Shown here one piece after another: positions 12,149-23,341 of a DNA stretch of 64,000 nt. Origin of the DNA: Colocasia esculenta (taxonomy: Eukaryota; Streptophyta; Magnoliopsida; Alismatales; Araceae); NCBI GenBank assembly GCA_014218235.1, contig CM024753.1, positions 187,650,348 through 187,714,347 of the forward strand, written 5' to 3'. Both the position numbers and the translations under genes were made by a program. The notes under the pieces were generated by a model that saw only the letters and a program-made list of their open reading frames with translations, had not been told where the DNA came from and ran no database searches. Position 1 is the first letter of the stretch; each line of letters opens with the position of its first letter.

Positions 12149-13569
12149 CTGCTGGGGCTGCTGCTGCGGCGACTGCTGCTGCTGCTGGTACGACTGGTAC
12201 TGCTGCGGCTGCGGGAACTGCTGGACCTACTGCTGGTACTGCCCTCTCTGCTGCTGACGCGGTGCCTGCTGCTGGGGAGGGTACTGGTACTGAGGTGGCT
12301 GCTGCGCGTACTGTACTGGCTGCTGCTGCTGCGGAGCTTGCCCCTAGGGCAATCCCTCCTAAAGTGGCCTGGCAAGCCACAAAGTAGCACACTGGCTCCT
12401 GACTGCCCTGCTCAGCACCTTGCTGTACTGACTGCTCTGCAACCTGAACTGACGTCTCTGCTGACGGCTCCGTCCACCCCCGCGAGTAGACAACTTCCTG
12501 AACTGCGAGCGAATTCCAGAGCTACCGGAACTGCCCGAGCCTGAGGAAGAGGAAGTCGCACTACCACGGCTGCCTGCTGGACGCTGGTACGGCGAGGACC
12601 TGGAAGAGGCTCCTCCCTGCTGCTGCTGAGGCTGCCAAGCCTCCCTATCTAAGGCGGTGGCCTTCACCACGGCCTCTCCCAAGGTGGTACACATGTGTGT
12701 CGTCACACCCCACCTCAGGTCTGGTCTCAGCCCTGCTATAAACCTCTCTGCACAAGCCTGGTGACTGCCTGCTACATGAGGCACATGCCTCAACAACCGA
12801 ACAAACCTCTGGTGGTACTGAGAAACTGTGAGGTCGCCCTGCACCAACTCGTGGAACTGGTCTCGCCTCTCACGTCGAGCGTAGTCGGGGAAGTACTCGC
12901 CGTGGAAGACCTCCAAAAACCGCTGCCAAGAGATCTGGTCCAAACGCTGCCCTGGAAGTGAGTCTGCCTCTGAACTCTCCACCACTCATGGGCTGCTCCC
13001 TTGAGCTGGTATACTGCCAAACGAACTGATCCTCTTCAGCGCAATCCATAGTCTCGAAGATGCGCTCCAACTCATGGGTCCAGCTCTCTGCCTTATCTGG
13101 ATCATACTCACCGTGGAACATCGGTGGGCGAAGACACAGGAACCTCTCAAGGAGAGCGGTCCTCGCCTCCGACACCGCTGCCCTCCGCTGACCGGACCGG
13201 GTACTCCCAGTACCGACCGCTGCTGGCGGACTGGCTATTCACCTCTGGCTCCACCTCTTGCTGCTCTGGTACGGCTGGGGAGGTACTGGAACTGACCACT
13301 GCTGCTCCTGCGGGCTGCCACGCTCCCTGTACATAGCTCTGAAGAATGCTCGCCATTGGAAACCAGTCTGCATACTGCTGAGGCTGAGGTGGTACTCCTG
13401 CTGCTGCTGCCCACCTGCTGCCGCTGCCTCTACTGCTGCTGCCTGTGCACCTGAGGCTGTGCCACTGACTCCTCCAGGACACCTCCTCTGAAATGCCCAT
13501 GAGCGGGCATGTCGGACTCATCCTGCTGCTCAACAGCTGCCTAGCCTGACTGCGCCAACGCGGAGCCAT
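12149..13569 (-). pseudogene. Tekay copy 1 gag, broken
   Basis: Minus-strand capsid/nucleocapsid region. The likely start is ATG at 13569 (MAPRWRSQARQ), at the same place as in copy 2. The Retrotrans_gag-type core is spread over frames at 13147-13569, 12870-13175 and 12359-12985 (motifs LRPPMFHGEYDPDKAESW, WQRFLEVFHGEYFPDYARRE, RFIAGLRPDLRWGV). The frame changes are indels relative to copy 2. The C-terminal half is rich in Gln codons (CTG/CTGCTG runs on the plus strand, 12140-12340). A TAG at 12227-12229 sits in the Gln-rich linker to pol. The CCHC knuckle is out of frame here. Confidence 0.85.
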
Positions 13570-13685
13570 AACCTACACGCAACAGCTGACAAAGGTTACA
13601 AATACCTCTCGGGCGGAGCAGTGTACTTGTACTATTGTTGGGACTTACTGTTGCAGTTTAGATCCACTACAAGTTGTCAGACCAA

Positions 13686-13697
13686 GCTCTGATACCA
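13686..13697 (-). other. Primer-binding site of Tekay copy 1
   Basis: GCTCTGATACCA, the complement of TGGTATCAGAGC (tRNA-Met type), lies 2 bp from the start of LTR 2 at 13700. Confidence 0.9.
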
Positions 13698-13699
13698 AC

Positions 13700-15952
13700 T
13701 GTAACGACCCGAGAACCCGACCCTCGGCCCACGCCGAGGACCCGATTTTCGCGATCGCCGCCCACGGATCCGGGGGACCCGGAAGGGCTATAACACGCGT
13801 CTGACAGGATATGTAACGGAAGTAAACGTCAACTGCTAAGCTAGAAGCGTACAAGCGGAAACAGGAAAGTAAAGCGAGACCGCTGCGTACCGCTCTAAGT
13901 ACAGTCCCAACGCACGCACACTAGTACAAGTAAGGAAAGGGGAGAGACAAGTCCCTTAGGGGCATACCCGAGGGTGACGTACACTGAGAGGGGGAACCAC
14001 TGCTAGCTACGGGGACCTCGACTACCGCCCCGTCCTCCGCCCGACGCGCGCCCTGCCGCTGCTGAGAAGACTCACCTGGAAAACAGAGGGATGAGCTTCA
14101 CAACAGAAGCTCAGTAGGGACTACCAATCTCCTACTGGCTCTAAACAGGCAGAGGAACAATACAACTATTAATAAAGGAAAGACGCAGTTTATATATTTC
14201 TACCTACAAAAGGAAGTGCGGAAGCGAAGCTAAAGCTAACTCGGTACGGAAAGTACTCTCGGTCGGAAACTCCGTACGACTGCTCGTCGTGACCACCACA
14301 TGGCTAGTAAAAACAGATGGAGGGGACTCCGCCTGGACAGAGAACACTAGCTACGGAAAGCACCACCACTAGTCAAACGGTCAGGCGCGTCCACCGACGT
14401 CTTATCCTCGACCTAGGTCCTGGCCCTCGCATCTCGTCAGAGCGAGGTAGGACACACAAGCAACACCAGTAACCGCCGTAGTCTGGCCGGACTACGGTCC
14501 CACGCCTGACCTCTCCAAACGGTTCCGGGGCGTGAGGGAGCGAGCGGCAGTGAGAAGAAGGACTGGCTGGCCTGCGCGGGGTAGAACTCCAAACTGTCCT
14601 CGGCGTCCCAGACCAACCCGAGAGCTCTGCAAGCGACTCACACGCCACTGTCCTAACCACCATTTTCCCCTCAGCTCCAGAGTCCGCCCAGGTGGCTGCC
14701 AACTCGAGCACACTCGTAGCCCGGAGTACTCCCTCAACAGGCTCCCGAGGACGGGGGTCCAGGTAACGGTAACACTCTCACACGGGACAAGCCCTCAAGT
14801 GCCGCGCACCGGGCGAACGACTAGTGTGAGACCGTACTAGGGAACTAGCACAGGTGCCACGGGTACAGTAAAGCGAAAACGGAAGCGGCGGAAGCACAAC
14901 CTGCCTCTGGACTGAGAAGGCGACATAGGCCCTGTCGCCTTCAAGAAGGCGACATATGCCCTGTCGCTTTACCAGTCAGAAGGCGACACAGGGTGCGTCG
15001 CCTACCAGACAGGTGGCGACACAGGGTGTGTCGCCTTAAAGCCAGTCGGGGGTTCCGGGCATTCTTCTTCCGGGAACCTCCCCGAAACGGGGAAAACACT
15101 ACACACGGGGGAGGGGAGCATGCTTATCATGCTAGAAGCCATTAAACATACAAACCACCCTCGAATACCACAAGAACATGGATTCTACGCTCGGAGGAAA
15201 CCTCACTCACACGAGCATGGAGTTCTCACACTCCCAACCCCAAACCACAAGAAAACTACGTCACGAAGGGGAAGGGGAGCATGCTTAGGGCAAGAAGATC
15301 GGGCGTCCCTACCTCCACGCGAAAAGACACCCGTTGGGGCCTTCTCGTAGGTTGAAACGTCTCCTCCTCGCACCGCACGGCACGAACGCGACCCCTGCAC
15401 GAACGGGGCGACAACCTCCTCAGCACGGCCGCCTCAACACGGGGGAGGCACCCCAAAAACGCCGGAACTCCGAGAGGGCGAGAGAGGGAGGGGGGGAAGG
15501 AGAGGCGCGAGAGAGGGGAGAGGGCTCGGGCGCCCGGGCTTTAAGCCTCGGATGCTGTGAAGGCGACGTACCACCCTGTCGCCATAGGAACGAGAAGGCG
15601 ACAGTGGGTGTGTCGCCTTCAAGAAGGCGACATACCCCCTGTCGCAATTCCACTGACAATCGGTCAAATCTCGGAATTCGAAAAAGTGAAGGCGACAGCC
15701 ATCTCGTCGCGTTCACCCGACACCGCCAGAGCCGTACTGACACAAAGGACGCCTGTCACGTCTGTCAGACTGCGTCTGGGGCGACGCGATGGGAAGGCGA
15801 CATAGGCCATGTCGCCTTCAAGAAGGCAACATACCCCATGTCGCAATCCCAAACAGAACCAGACACCAACGCGGTCGGAACAACGTGGCGATAGTCGCCC
15901 TGCCGCGACCCAGAGGACGGGGCCAAGGGCCCAAGGGGGCCGGGGTGTTACA
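13700..15952 (-). mobile_element. LTR 2 of Tekay complex (shared middle LTR)
   Basis: 2253 bp from TGTAACGACCC to GGTGTTACA. It has a PBS on its left and a purine tract on its right, so it acts as the 5' LTR of copy 1 and the 3' LTR of copy 2. No 5-bp duplication flanks it, so it is not a separate insertion. A TATATAAA-like motif on the minus strand lies near 14190. Confidence 0.92.
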
Positions 15953-15968
15953 ACCCTCCCTCCTTAAG
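15953..15968 (-). other. Polypurine tract of Tekay copy 2
   Basis: Plus-strand ACCCTCCCTCCTTAAG, identical in position and sequence to the tract of copy 1, directly beside LTR 2. Confidence 0.75.
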
Positions 15969-16044
15969 ACATTTCGTCCTCGAAATGAAAACAACTCGGT
16001 CTCAACCGGAAGTTGACAAAAAGGGAAGATCACCACATACCGAT

Positions 16045-19000
16045 CAATCAAACAAATAAGGAAACTGCTCCACCATCTCATCCTCGCGCTCCTAGGTGGC
16101 CTCGCCACCGACGCGGTTCTGCCAAACGACCTTAACCAGCGGAATCTGCTTCCTGCGCAACTGCTGAACTCTTCGTCGACAACACTAACTGGGTACTCTG
16201 GCACTGACAAATCTGGCGCTACCTCTAGCTGCGAGTAGTCCAACACGTGCGAAGAGTCCGCAACGTACCTCCTGAGCTGAGAAACGTGGAAAACACCGTG
16301 CAAACCTGCTAGCTCTGCCGGAAGACTCAGCCTGTAAGCTACCTCGCCGACCCTCTCAGAAATGGGGAATTGCCCAATATATCTGGGACTGAGCTTTCCC
16401 TTTCTGCCAAACCTCATGACGCCCTTGGTCGGCGAGACCCGCAAGAAAACAAGGTCACCAACGCTGAACTGCAACGGTCTTCTGCGAACGTCTGCATAAC
16501 TCTTCTGCCGGCTCTGCGCTGCCCGAAGCCTCTGCCTGACCAAATTGACTGTCTCGGCACACTGCTGTACTAACTCTGGCCCCAAAAGCTGCCTCTCACC
16601 AACCTCGAACCAGTGAAGAGGAGTCCTGCACGGGCGACCATACAAAGCCTCATATGGCGCCATTCCGATGCTCGAGTGATAACTGTTGTTATATGCGAAC
16701 TCTACCATCGGAAGGTGAGACTCCCAAGTGCCGCTCCAATCTAAACAGCACGCTCTCAGCATGTCCTCCAGTGACCGAATGGTCCGCTCTGACTGACCGT
16801 CTGTCTGAGGGTGGTACGCTGTGCTGAACCTCAACTCTGTACCCAGTGCTCTCTGAAGACTGCGCCAAAACCCTGACGTGAACCTCGGATCTCTGTCTGA
16901 AACGACTGAAACTGGGATCACGTGCAACGAAACAACTCTGTCCATGTACAGCCTGGCTAACCTGTCCACTGACCACGACATCTTGATCGGAAGGAAGTGC
17001 GCTGCCTTGGTCAAACGATCCACAATCACCCAAATACCATCATGCCTCTGCGGGGTACGGGGCAAACCAACCACAAAGTCCATGGTGATGTCGTCCCACT
17101 TCCACACAGGAATGGGCAACGGCTGCAACTCACCACCAGGACGCTGGTGCTCAGCCTTCACCTGTTGACAGGTAAGGCACCGAGCAATAAACTCTGCCAC
17201 GCCCCTCTTCATCCCTGGCCACCAGAATGACCTCCTCAAACAATGGTACATCTTGGTGGAGCTGTGATGAACGACATACCTCGACCTGTGAGCCTCTGAC
17301 AACACTGCCTCATGAACCTCCTCTAGAACGTACAAGCGGCCTCTGAATCTGACCTCACTGTCTTCGCTGAGCTCAACGTCCGGCATCCGCAAAATGTCTG
17401 CTAACTCTGCATCTGCTCGCTGCGCCTGCAACACCTGCCTGAACAGTGATGGCCGAACTGACAAACTGGAAGCCACTGCATGGTCTCTGGTCCTCAACGG
17501 AACAAACACTCCCTGGGACAGCTCCTCGAACAGCCTCCACTTTCTGACCATCAGCGAACTCAAGTGCACACGCCTACTCAACGCATCGGCTACAACGTTA
17601 GCCTTTCCTGGATGATAGGAAAGGGTTAGGTCATAGTCCTTCAAATACTCCATCCATCGGCGCTGCCTCAAGTTCAAATCCCTCTGGGTGAAGATGTACT
17701 GCAAACTCTGGTGATCGGTGAAGATCTGAAAAGCCTCGCCATACAGGTAGTGCCTCCACAACCTGAGAGCGTATACCACTGCCGCTAGCTTCAAGTCGTG
17801 GGTGGGATAGTTCTCCTCATGCTTCTTGAGCTGCCGAGAAGCATAGGCAACGACCCCACCATGCTGCATCAACACGGCACCCAAACCTGTCCTCGACGCA
17901 TCGGTGTAAACTACGAACCCACCGGTGCCCGATGGCAAGACCAACCCTGGCGCCGAAGTCAACCTCGTCTTCAGCTCCAGAAAACTATGCTCACAGTCCT
18001 CTGACCAAACAAACCTGGTGTCCTGCCTCGTCAACCGAGTCAACGGTGCTGCAATCTTGGCGAAATCTTGAATGAACCTCCGGTAGTAACCTGCCAGACC
18101 CAGAAAACTACGGACCTCTGCAACTGATGTGGGCTGCTCCCACGACAACACTGCCTCAACCTTGGCCGGATCCACTGCCACACCAGAACCCGAGATCACG
18201 TGCCCGAGGAAGTGCACCTCGCTCAGCCAAAATTCGCACTTGTCGAACTTGGCGTAAAGACGGTGACTCCGCAGGGTCTCCAGCACGATCCTCAGGTGCT
18301 CCTCGTGCTCCTCTTCAGAAGATGAGTAGACCAGAATATCATCAACAAAAACAACAACAAAGCGGTCTAGGTACTCACTGAACACCCTATGCATCAGATC
18401 CATGAATGCTGCAGGTGCGTTCGTCAGCCCAAACGGCATCACGATGAACTCAAAGTGACCGTACCTGGAACGGAAAGCCGTCAAACCAACATCTGACTCT
18501 CTGATCCGCAGCTGGTAGTAGCCGAATCTCAAGTTGATCTTCGAGAAAACTCGGGCCGATTGCAACTGATCAAACAAATCATCAATTCTCGGCAACGGGT
18601 ACCTGTTCTTCACAGTGACTTGGTTCAACTGCCGATAATCGATACACAAACGAAGACTACCATCCTTCTTCCTCACGAACAAAACAGGCGCACCCCACGG
18701 CGAACGGCTCGGACGAATGAAGCCCAACTCAAGCAACTCTTGCAGCTGGCGCTTCAACTCACGCAGCTCCGTCGGGGCCATCCGGTAAGGTGCCTTAGAC
18801 AAGGGCATCGTACCAGGCAAAAGCTCGATGGAGAACTCTACCTCTCGCTCAGGCGGCAACCCAGGTAGATCCTCCGGAAACACATCAGAAAACTCAGAAA
18901 CAACTGGCACATCAAAAACTGAAGGCCCGCTAGGCTCCAAGGAACAAACCGAAGCAAGGTAAGCAACGCAGCCATCACGGATCAAACGACGAGCCTTACA

Positions 19001-19438
19001 GAAAGAAATGAACTGCCGAAGGGTAGACCGGATACCTCGAAAGCAGAGAACAGGTGCTCCAGGTATCTCGAACCGAACGGTCTTCCTCTGACAATCAACC
19101 ACGGCTGAGTGAGCCTCCAACCAATCCATGCCCAGGATGATGTCGAAGTCGCTAAGCTGCAACGCGTACAACCTGGCCGGCAACTGGTGACCCTCAACCT
19201 CGACTGTCACACCCTCCAGGTAACCAAAGGAACGCATGTAGTCACCGGACGGGAGATCGACCAATACGTCACACTGCCTCTCGGGTGTGTGACAAGCAAG
19301 GGACTCGTAAAACTCCTTGGAAGCAAAACACAAGGAAGCACCGGGATCAACCAAAACACGAGCAGCTCTGCCAAGGATAGGTAGAGTACCTATCACCAGG
19401 TTCGATGCCTCTGCCTGCTCCCGGGTGAGCGCCATCAC
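16045..19438 (-). pseudogene. Tekay copy 2 pol, nearly intact but with a broken chromodomain end
   Basis: A long minus-strand frame covers protease, RT, RNase H and integrase without a stop. Protease is near 19350 (VDPGAS; ILGMDWLEAH). RT has LRLCIDYRQLN and FVDDILVYSS. RNase H has VYTDASRTGLGAVL, FTDHQSLQYI and ADALSRR. Integrase has H-x3-H, C-x2-C, TMDFVVGLP, VSDRDPRF and HPQTDGQSER. The frame stays open to 15818 only because a 1-nt loss near 16175 shifts it before the chromodomain, so about the last 100 residues are out of frame and run into LTR 2. In the correct frame the chromodomain also has the TAG at 16092-16094 found in copy 1. Gag and pol are in the same frame, separated by a TAG at 19565-19567, so the original was probably one gag-pol frame. 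Confidence 0.93.
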
Positions 19439-20933
19439 GCGACCACGACCACGTCCACGCTGCGGCGCCTGCAGGGGCTGCTGCTGCGGCGGCTGCTGCT
19501 GAGGAAACTGCTGCTGCTGCTGGTACGGCTGGTACTGCTGCGGCTGCGGGAACTGCTGGACCTGCTACTGGTACTGCCCTCTCTGCTGCTGACGCGGTGC
19601 CTGCTGCTGGGGAGGGTACTGGTACTGAGGTGGCTGCTGCGCATACTGTACTGGTTGCTGCTGCTGCGGAGCTTGCCCCCTAGGGAAATCCCTCCTAAAG
19701 TGGCCTGGCAAGCCACAAGTGTAGCACACTGGCTCCTGACAGCCCTGCTCAGCACCCTGCTGTACTGACTGCTCTGCAAACCTGGACTGACGTCTCTGCT
19801 GACGGCTCCGTCCACCCCCGCGAGTAGACAACTTCCTGAACTGCGAGTGAATTCCAGAGCTACCGGAACTGCCCGAGCCTGAGGAAGAGGAAGTCGCACT
19901 ACCGCGGCTGCCTGCTGGACGCTGGTACGACGAGGACCTGGAAAAGGCTCCTCCCTGCTGCTGTTGCTGCTGCTGAGGCTGCCAAGCCTCCCTATCTAAG
20001 GCGGTGGCCTTCGCCACGGCCTCTCCCAAGGTGGTACACATGTGTGCCGTCACACCCCACCTCAGGTCTGGTCTCAGCCCTGCTATAAACCTCTCTGCAC
20101 AAGCCTGGTCACTGCCTGCTACATGAGGCACATGCCTCAACAACCGGACAAACCTCTGGTGGTACTGAGAAACTGTAAGGTCGCCCTGCACCAACTCGTG
20201 GAACTGGTCTCGCCTCTCACGTCGAGCGTAGTCGGGGAAGTACTCGTCGTGGAAGACCTCCAAAAACCGCTGCCAAGAGATCTGGTCCAACCGCTGCCCC
20301 TGGAAGTGAGTCTGCCTCTGAACTCTCCACCACTCATGGGCTGCTCCCTTGAGCTGGTATACTGCCAAACGAACCTGATCCTCTTCAGCGCAATCCATAG
20401 TCTCGAAGATGCGCTCCAACTCATGGGTCCAGCTCTCTGCCTTATCTGGATCATACTCATCGTGGAACATCGGTGGGCGAAGACGCAGGAACCTCTCAAG
20501 GAGAGCGGTCCTCGCCTCCGACACCGCTGCCCTCCGCTGACCGGACCGGGTACTCCAGTACCCGACGCTGCTGGCGGACTGGCTGTTCCACCTCTGGCTC
20601 CACCTCTTGCTGCTCTGGTACGGCTGGGGGAGGTACTGGAAACTGACCACCTGCTGCTGCCTGCCCGGGCTGCCACGCTCCCTGGTACATAGCTATGAAG
20701 AACTGCTCGGCCATGGGAAACCAGTCTGCATACTACTGAGGCTGAGGGTGGTACTCCTGCTGCTGCTGCCCACCTGCTGCCGCTGCCTCTGCTGCTGCTG
20801 CCTGTGCACCCTGAGGCTGTGCCACTGACTCTTCCACGGACACCTCCTCCTGAACCTGCCCCTGAGCGGGCATGTCGGACTCATCCTGCTGCTCAACCAG
20901 CTGCCTAGCCTGACTGCGCCTACGCGGAGCCAT
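19439..20933 (-). pseudogene. Tekay copy 2 gag, broken
   Basis: The start is taken as ATG 20931-20933 (MAPRRRSQARQLVEQQDES), the first Met of the frame and at the same place as in copy 1. A Gln/Ala-rich N-terminus is followed by a TAG at 20733-20735 where copy 1 has a Gln codon. A frameshift lies near 20530-20560. The capsid core is open from 20650 to 19565: LLERFLRLRPPMFHDEYDPD, WTHELERIFETMD, WWRVQRQTHFQGQ, RFIAGLRPDLRWG. The nucleocapsid motif reads CYTCGLPGHFRRDFP, so the last zinc-ligand Cys is Phe. A Gln/Pro-rich tail contains TAG at 19565-19567 in place of a Gln codon before pol resumes in the same frame. Confidence 0.9.
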
Positions 20934-21056
20934 AACCTACACGGCAACACAGCTGACAAAGGTTACAAATACCTCTCGGGCGGCTAGCAGTGTACTTGTA
21001 CTATTGTTGGGACTTACTGTTGCAGTTTAGATCCACTACAAGTCCTGTCAGACCAA

Positions 21057-21068
21057 GCTCTGATACCA
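21057..21068 (-). other. Primer-binding site of Tekay copy 2
   Basis: GCTCTGATACCA (complement of TGGTATCAGAGC), 2 bp from LTR 3. Confidence 0.9.
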
Positions 21069-21070
21069 AC

Positions 21071-23336
21071 TGTAACGACTCGAGAACCCGACCCTCGGCC
21101 CACGCCGAGGACCCAATTTTCGCGATCGCCGCCCACGGATCCGGGGGACCCAGAAGGGCTATAACACGCGTCTGACAGGATATGTAACGGAAGTAAACGT
21201 CAACTGCTAAGCTAGAAGCATACAAGCGGAAACAGGAAAGTAAAGCGAGACCGCTGCGTACCGCTCTAAGTACAGTCCCAACGCACGCACACTAGTACAA
21301 GTAAGGAAAGGGGAGAGACAAGTCCCTTAGGGGCATACCCCGAGGGTGATGTACACTGAGAGGGGGAACCACTGCTAGCTACGGGGACCTCGACTACCGC
21401 CCCGTCTCCTCCGCCCGACGCGCGCCCTGCCGCTGCTGAGAAGACTCACCTGGAAATCAGAGGGATGAGCTTCACAACAGAAGCTCAGTAGGGACTACCA
21501 ATCTCCTACTGGCTCTAAACAGGCAGAGGAACAAATACAATTATTAATAAAGGAAAGACTGCAGTTTATATATTTCTACCTACAAAAGGGAAGTGCGGAA
21601 GCGAAGCTAAAGCTAACTCGGTACGAAAAGTACTCTCGGTTGGAAACTCCGTACGACTGCTCGTCGTGACCACCACACGGCTAGTAAAAACAGACGGAGG
21701 GGACTCCGCCTGGACAGAGAACACTAGCTACGGAAAGCACCACCACTAGTCAAACGGTCAGGCGCGTCCACCGACGTCTTATCCTCGACCTAGGTCCTGG
21801 CCCTCGCATCTCGTCAGAGCGAGGTAGGACACAAGCAACACAACAGTAACCGCCGTAGTTTAGCCGGACTACGGTCCCACGCCTGACCTCTCCAAACGGT
21901 TCTGGGGCCGTGAGGAGCGAGGCAGTGAGAAGAAGGACTGGCTGGCCTGCGCCGGGTAGAACTCCAAACTGTCATCGGCGTCCCAGACCAACCATGAGAG
22001 CTCTGCAAGCGACTCACACGCCACTGTCCTAACCACCGTTTTCCCCTCAGCTCCAGAGTCCGCCCAGGTGGCTGCCAACTCGAGCACACTCGTAGCCCGG
22101 AGTACTCCCTCAATAGGCTCCTGAGGACGGGGGTCCCAGGTAACGGTAACAACCTCTCGCACGGGACAAGCCCTCAAGTGCCGTGCACCGGGCGAACGAC
22201 TAGTGTGAGACCGTACTAGGGAACTAGTACAGGTGCCATGGGTACAGTAAAGCGAAAACGGAAGCGGCGGAAGCACAACCTGCCTCTGGACTGAGAAGGC
22301 GACATAGGCCCTGTCGCCTTCAAGAAGGCGACATATGCCCTGTCGCTTTACCAGTCAGAAGGCGACACAGGGTGTGTCGCCTTACCAGACAGGTGGCGGC
22401 ACAGGGTGTGTCGCCTTAAAGCCAGTCGAGGGTTCCGGGCATTCTTCTTCCGGGAACCTCCCCGAAACGGGGAAAACACTACACACGGGGGAGGGGAGCA
22501 TGCTTATCATGCTAGAAAGCCATTAAACATACAAACCACCCTCGAATACCTCAAGAACATGGATTCTACGCTCGGAGGAAACCTCACTCACGCGAGCATG
22601 GAGTTCTCACACTCCCAACCCCAAACCACAAGAAAAATTACGTCACGAAGGGGAAGGGGAGCATGCTTAGGGCAAGAAGATCGGGCGTCCCTACCTCCAC
22701 GCGAAGAACGCACCCGTTGGGGCCTTCTCGTAGGTTGAAACGTCTCCTCCTCGCACCGCACGACACGAACGCGACCCCTGCACGAAAGGGGCGACAACCT
22801 CCTCAGCACGGCCGCCTCAACACGGGGGAGGCACCCTAAAAACGCCGGAACTCCGAGAGGGCGAGAGAGGGAGAGGGGGAAAGGAGAGGCGCGAGAGAGG
22901 GGAGAAGGGCTCGGGCGCCCAGGCTTTAAGCCCGGATTCTGTGAAGGCGACATACCACCCTGTCGCCATAGGAACGAGAAGGCGACAGTGGGTGTGTCGC
23001 CTTCAAGAAGGCGACATACCCCCTGTCGCAATTCCACTGACAATCGGTCAAATCTCGGAATTTGAAAAAGTGAAGGCGACAGCCATCTCGTCGCGTTCAC
23101 CCGACACCGCCAGAGCCGTACTGACACAAAGGACGCCTGTCACGTCTGTCAGACTGCGTCTGGGGCGACGCGATGGGAAGGCGACATAGGCCATGTCGCC
23201 TTCAAGAAGGCGACATACCCCATGTCGCAATCCCAAACAGAACCAGACACCAACGCGGTCGGAACAACGTCCCGATAGTCGCCCTGCCGCGACCCAGAAG
23301 ACGGGGCCAAGGGCCCAAGGGGGCCGGGGTGTTACA
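21071..23336 (-). mobile_element. LTR 3 of Tekay complex (5' LTR in element sense)
   Basis: 2266 bp from TGTAACGACTC to GGTGTTACA, closely matching LTR 2 along its length. It is followed by TCCAC (23337-23341), the partner of 6461-6465. Confidence 0.92.
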
Positions 23337-23341
23337 TCCAC
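23337..23341. repeat. Target-site duplication TCCAC (right)
   Basis: Matches 6461-6465. Host LTR sequence resumes after it. Confidence 0.88.

Larger units (their letters stand above)
6466..23336 (-). mobile_element. Tekay-like chromovirus complex: LTR-internal-LTR-internal-LTR
   Basis: Three direct LTRs (6466-8636, 13700-15952, 21071-23336) enclose two internal regions of 5063 and 5118 bp. Each internal region has a tRNA-Met-type PBS on its right and a purine tract on its left, so the element reads on the minus strand. Only the outermost LTRs have a target duplication (TCCAC). Domain order is gag, protease, reverse transcriptase, RNase H, integrase, chromodomain. Long LTRs plus a C-terminal chromodomain point to the Tekay/Del lineage. 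It inserted into the right LTR of the older host element. Confidence 0.9.

Noticed and set aside
13700..15952. Middle Tekay LTR as a solo LTR or two adjacent independent insertions
   Set aside because: No 5-bp duplication around it; PBS and PPT lie on the proper sides, and one TCCAC pair flanks the whole complex.
15818..16044. Last about 100 residues of the open frame of Tekay copy 2 as a genuine C-terminus
   Set aside because: A 1-nt deletion near 16175 shifts the frame before the chromodomain and the rest reads into the LTR; copy 1 keeps the correct phase.
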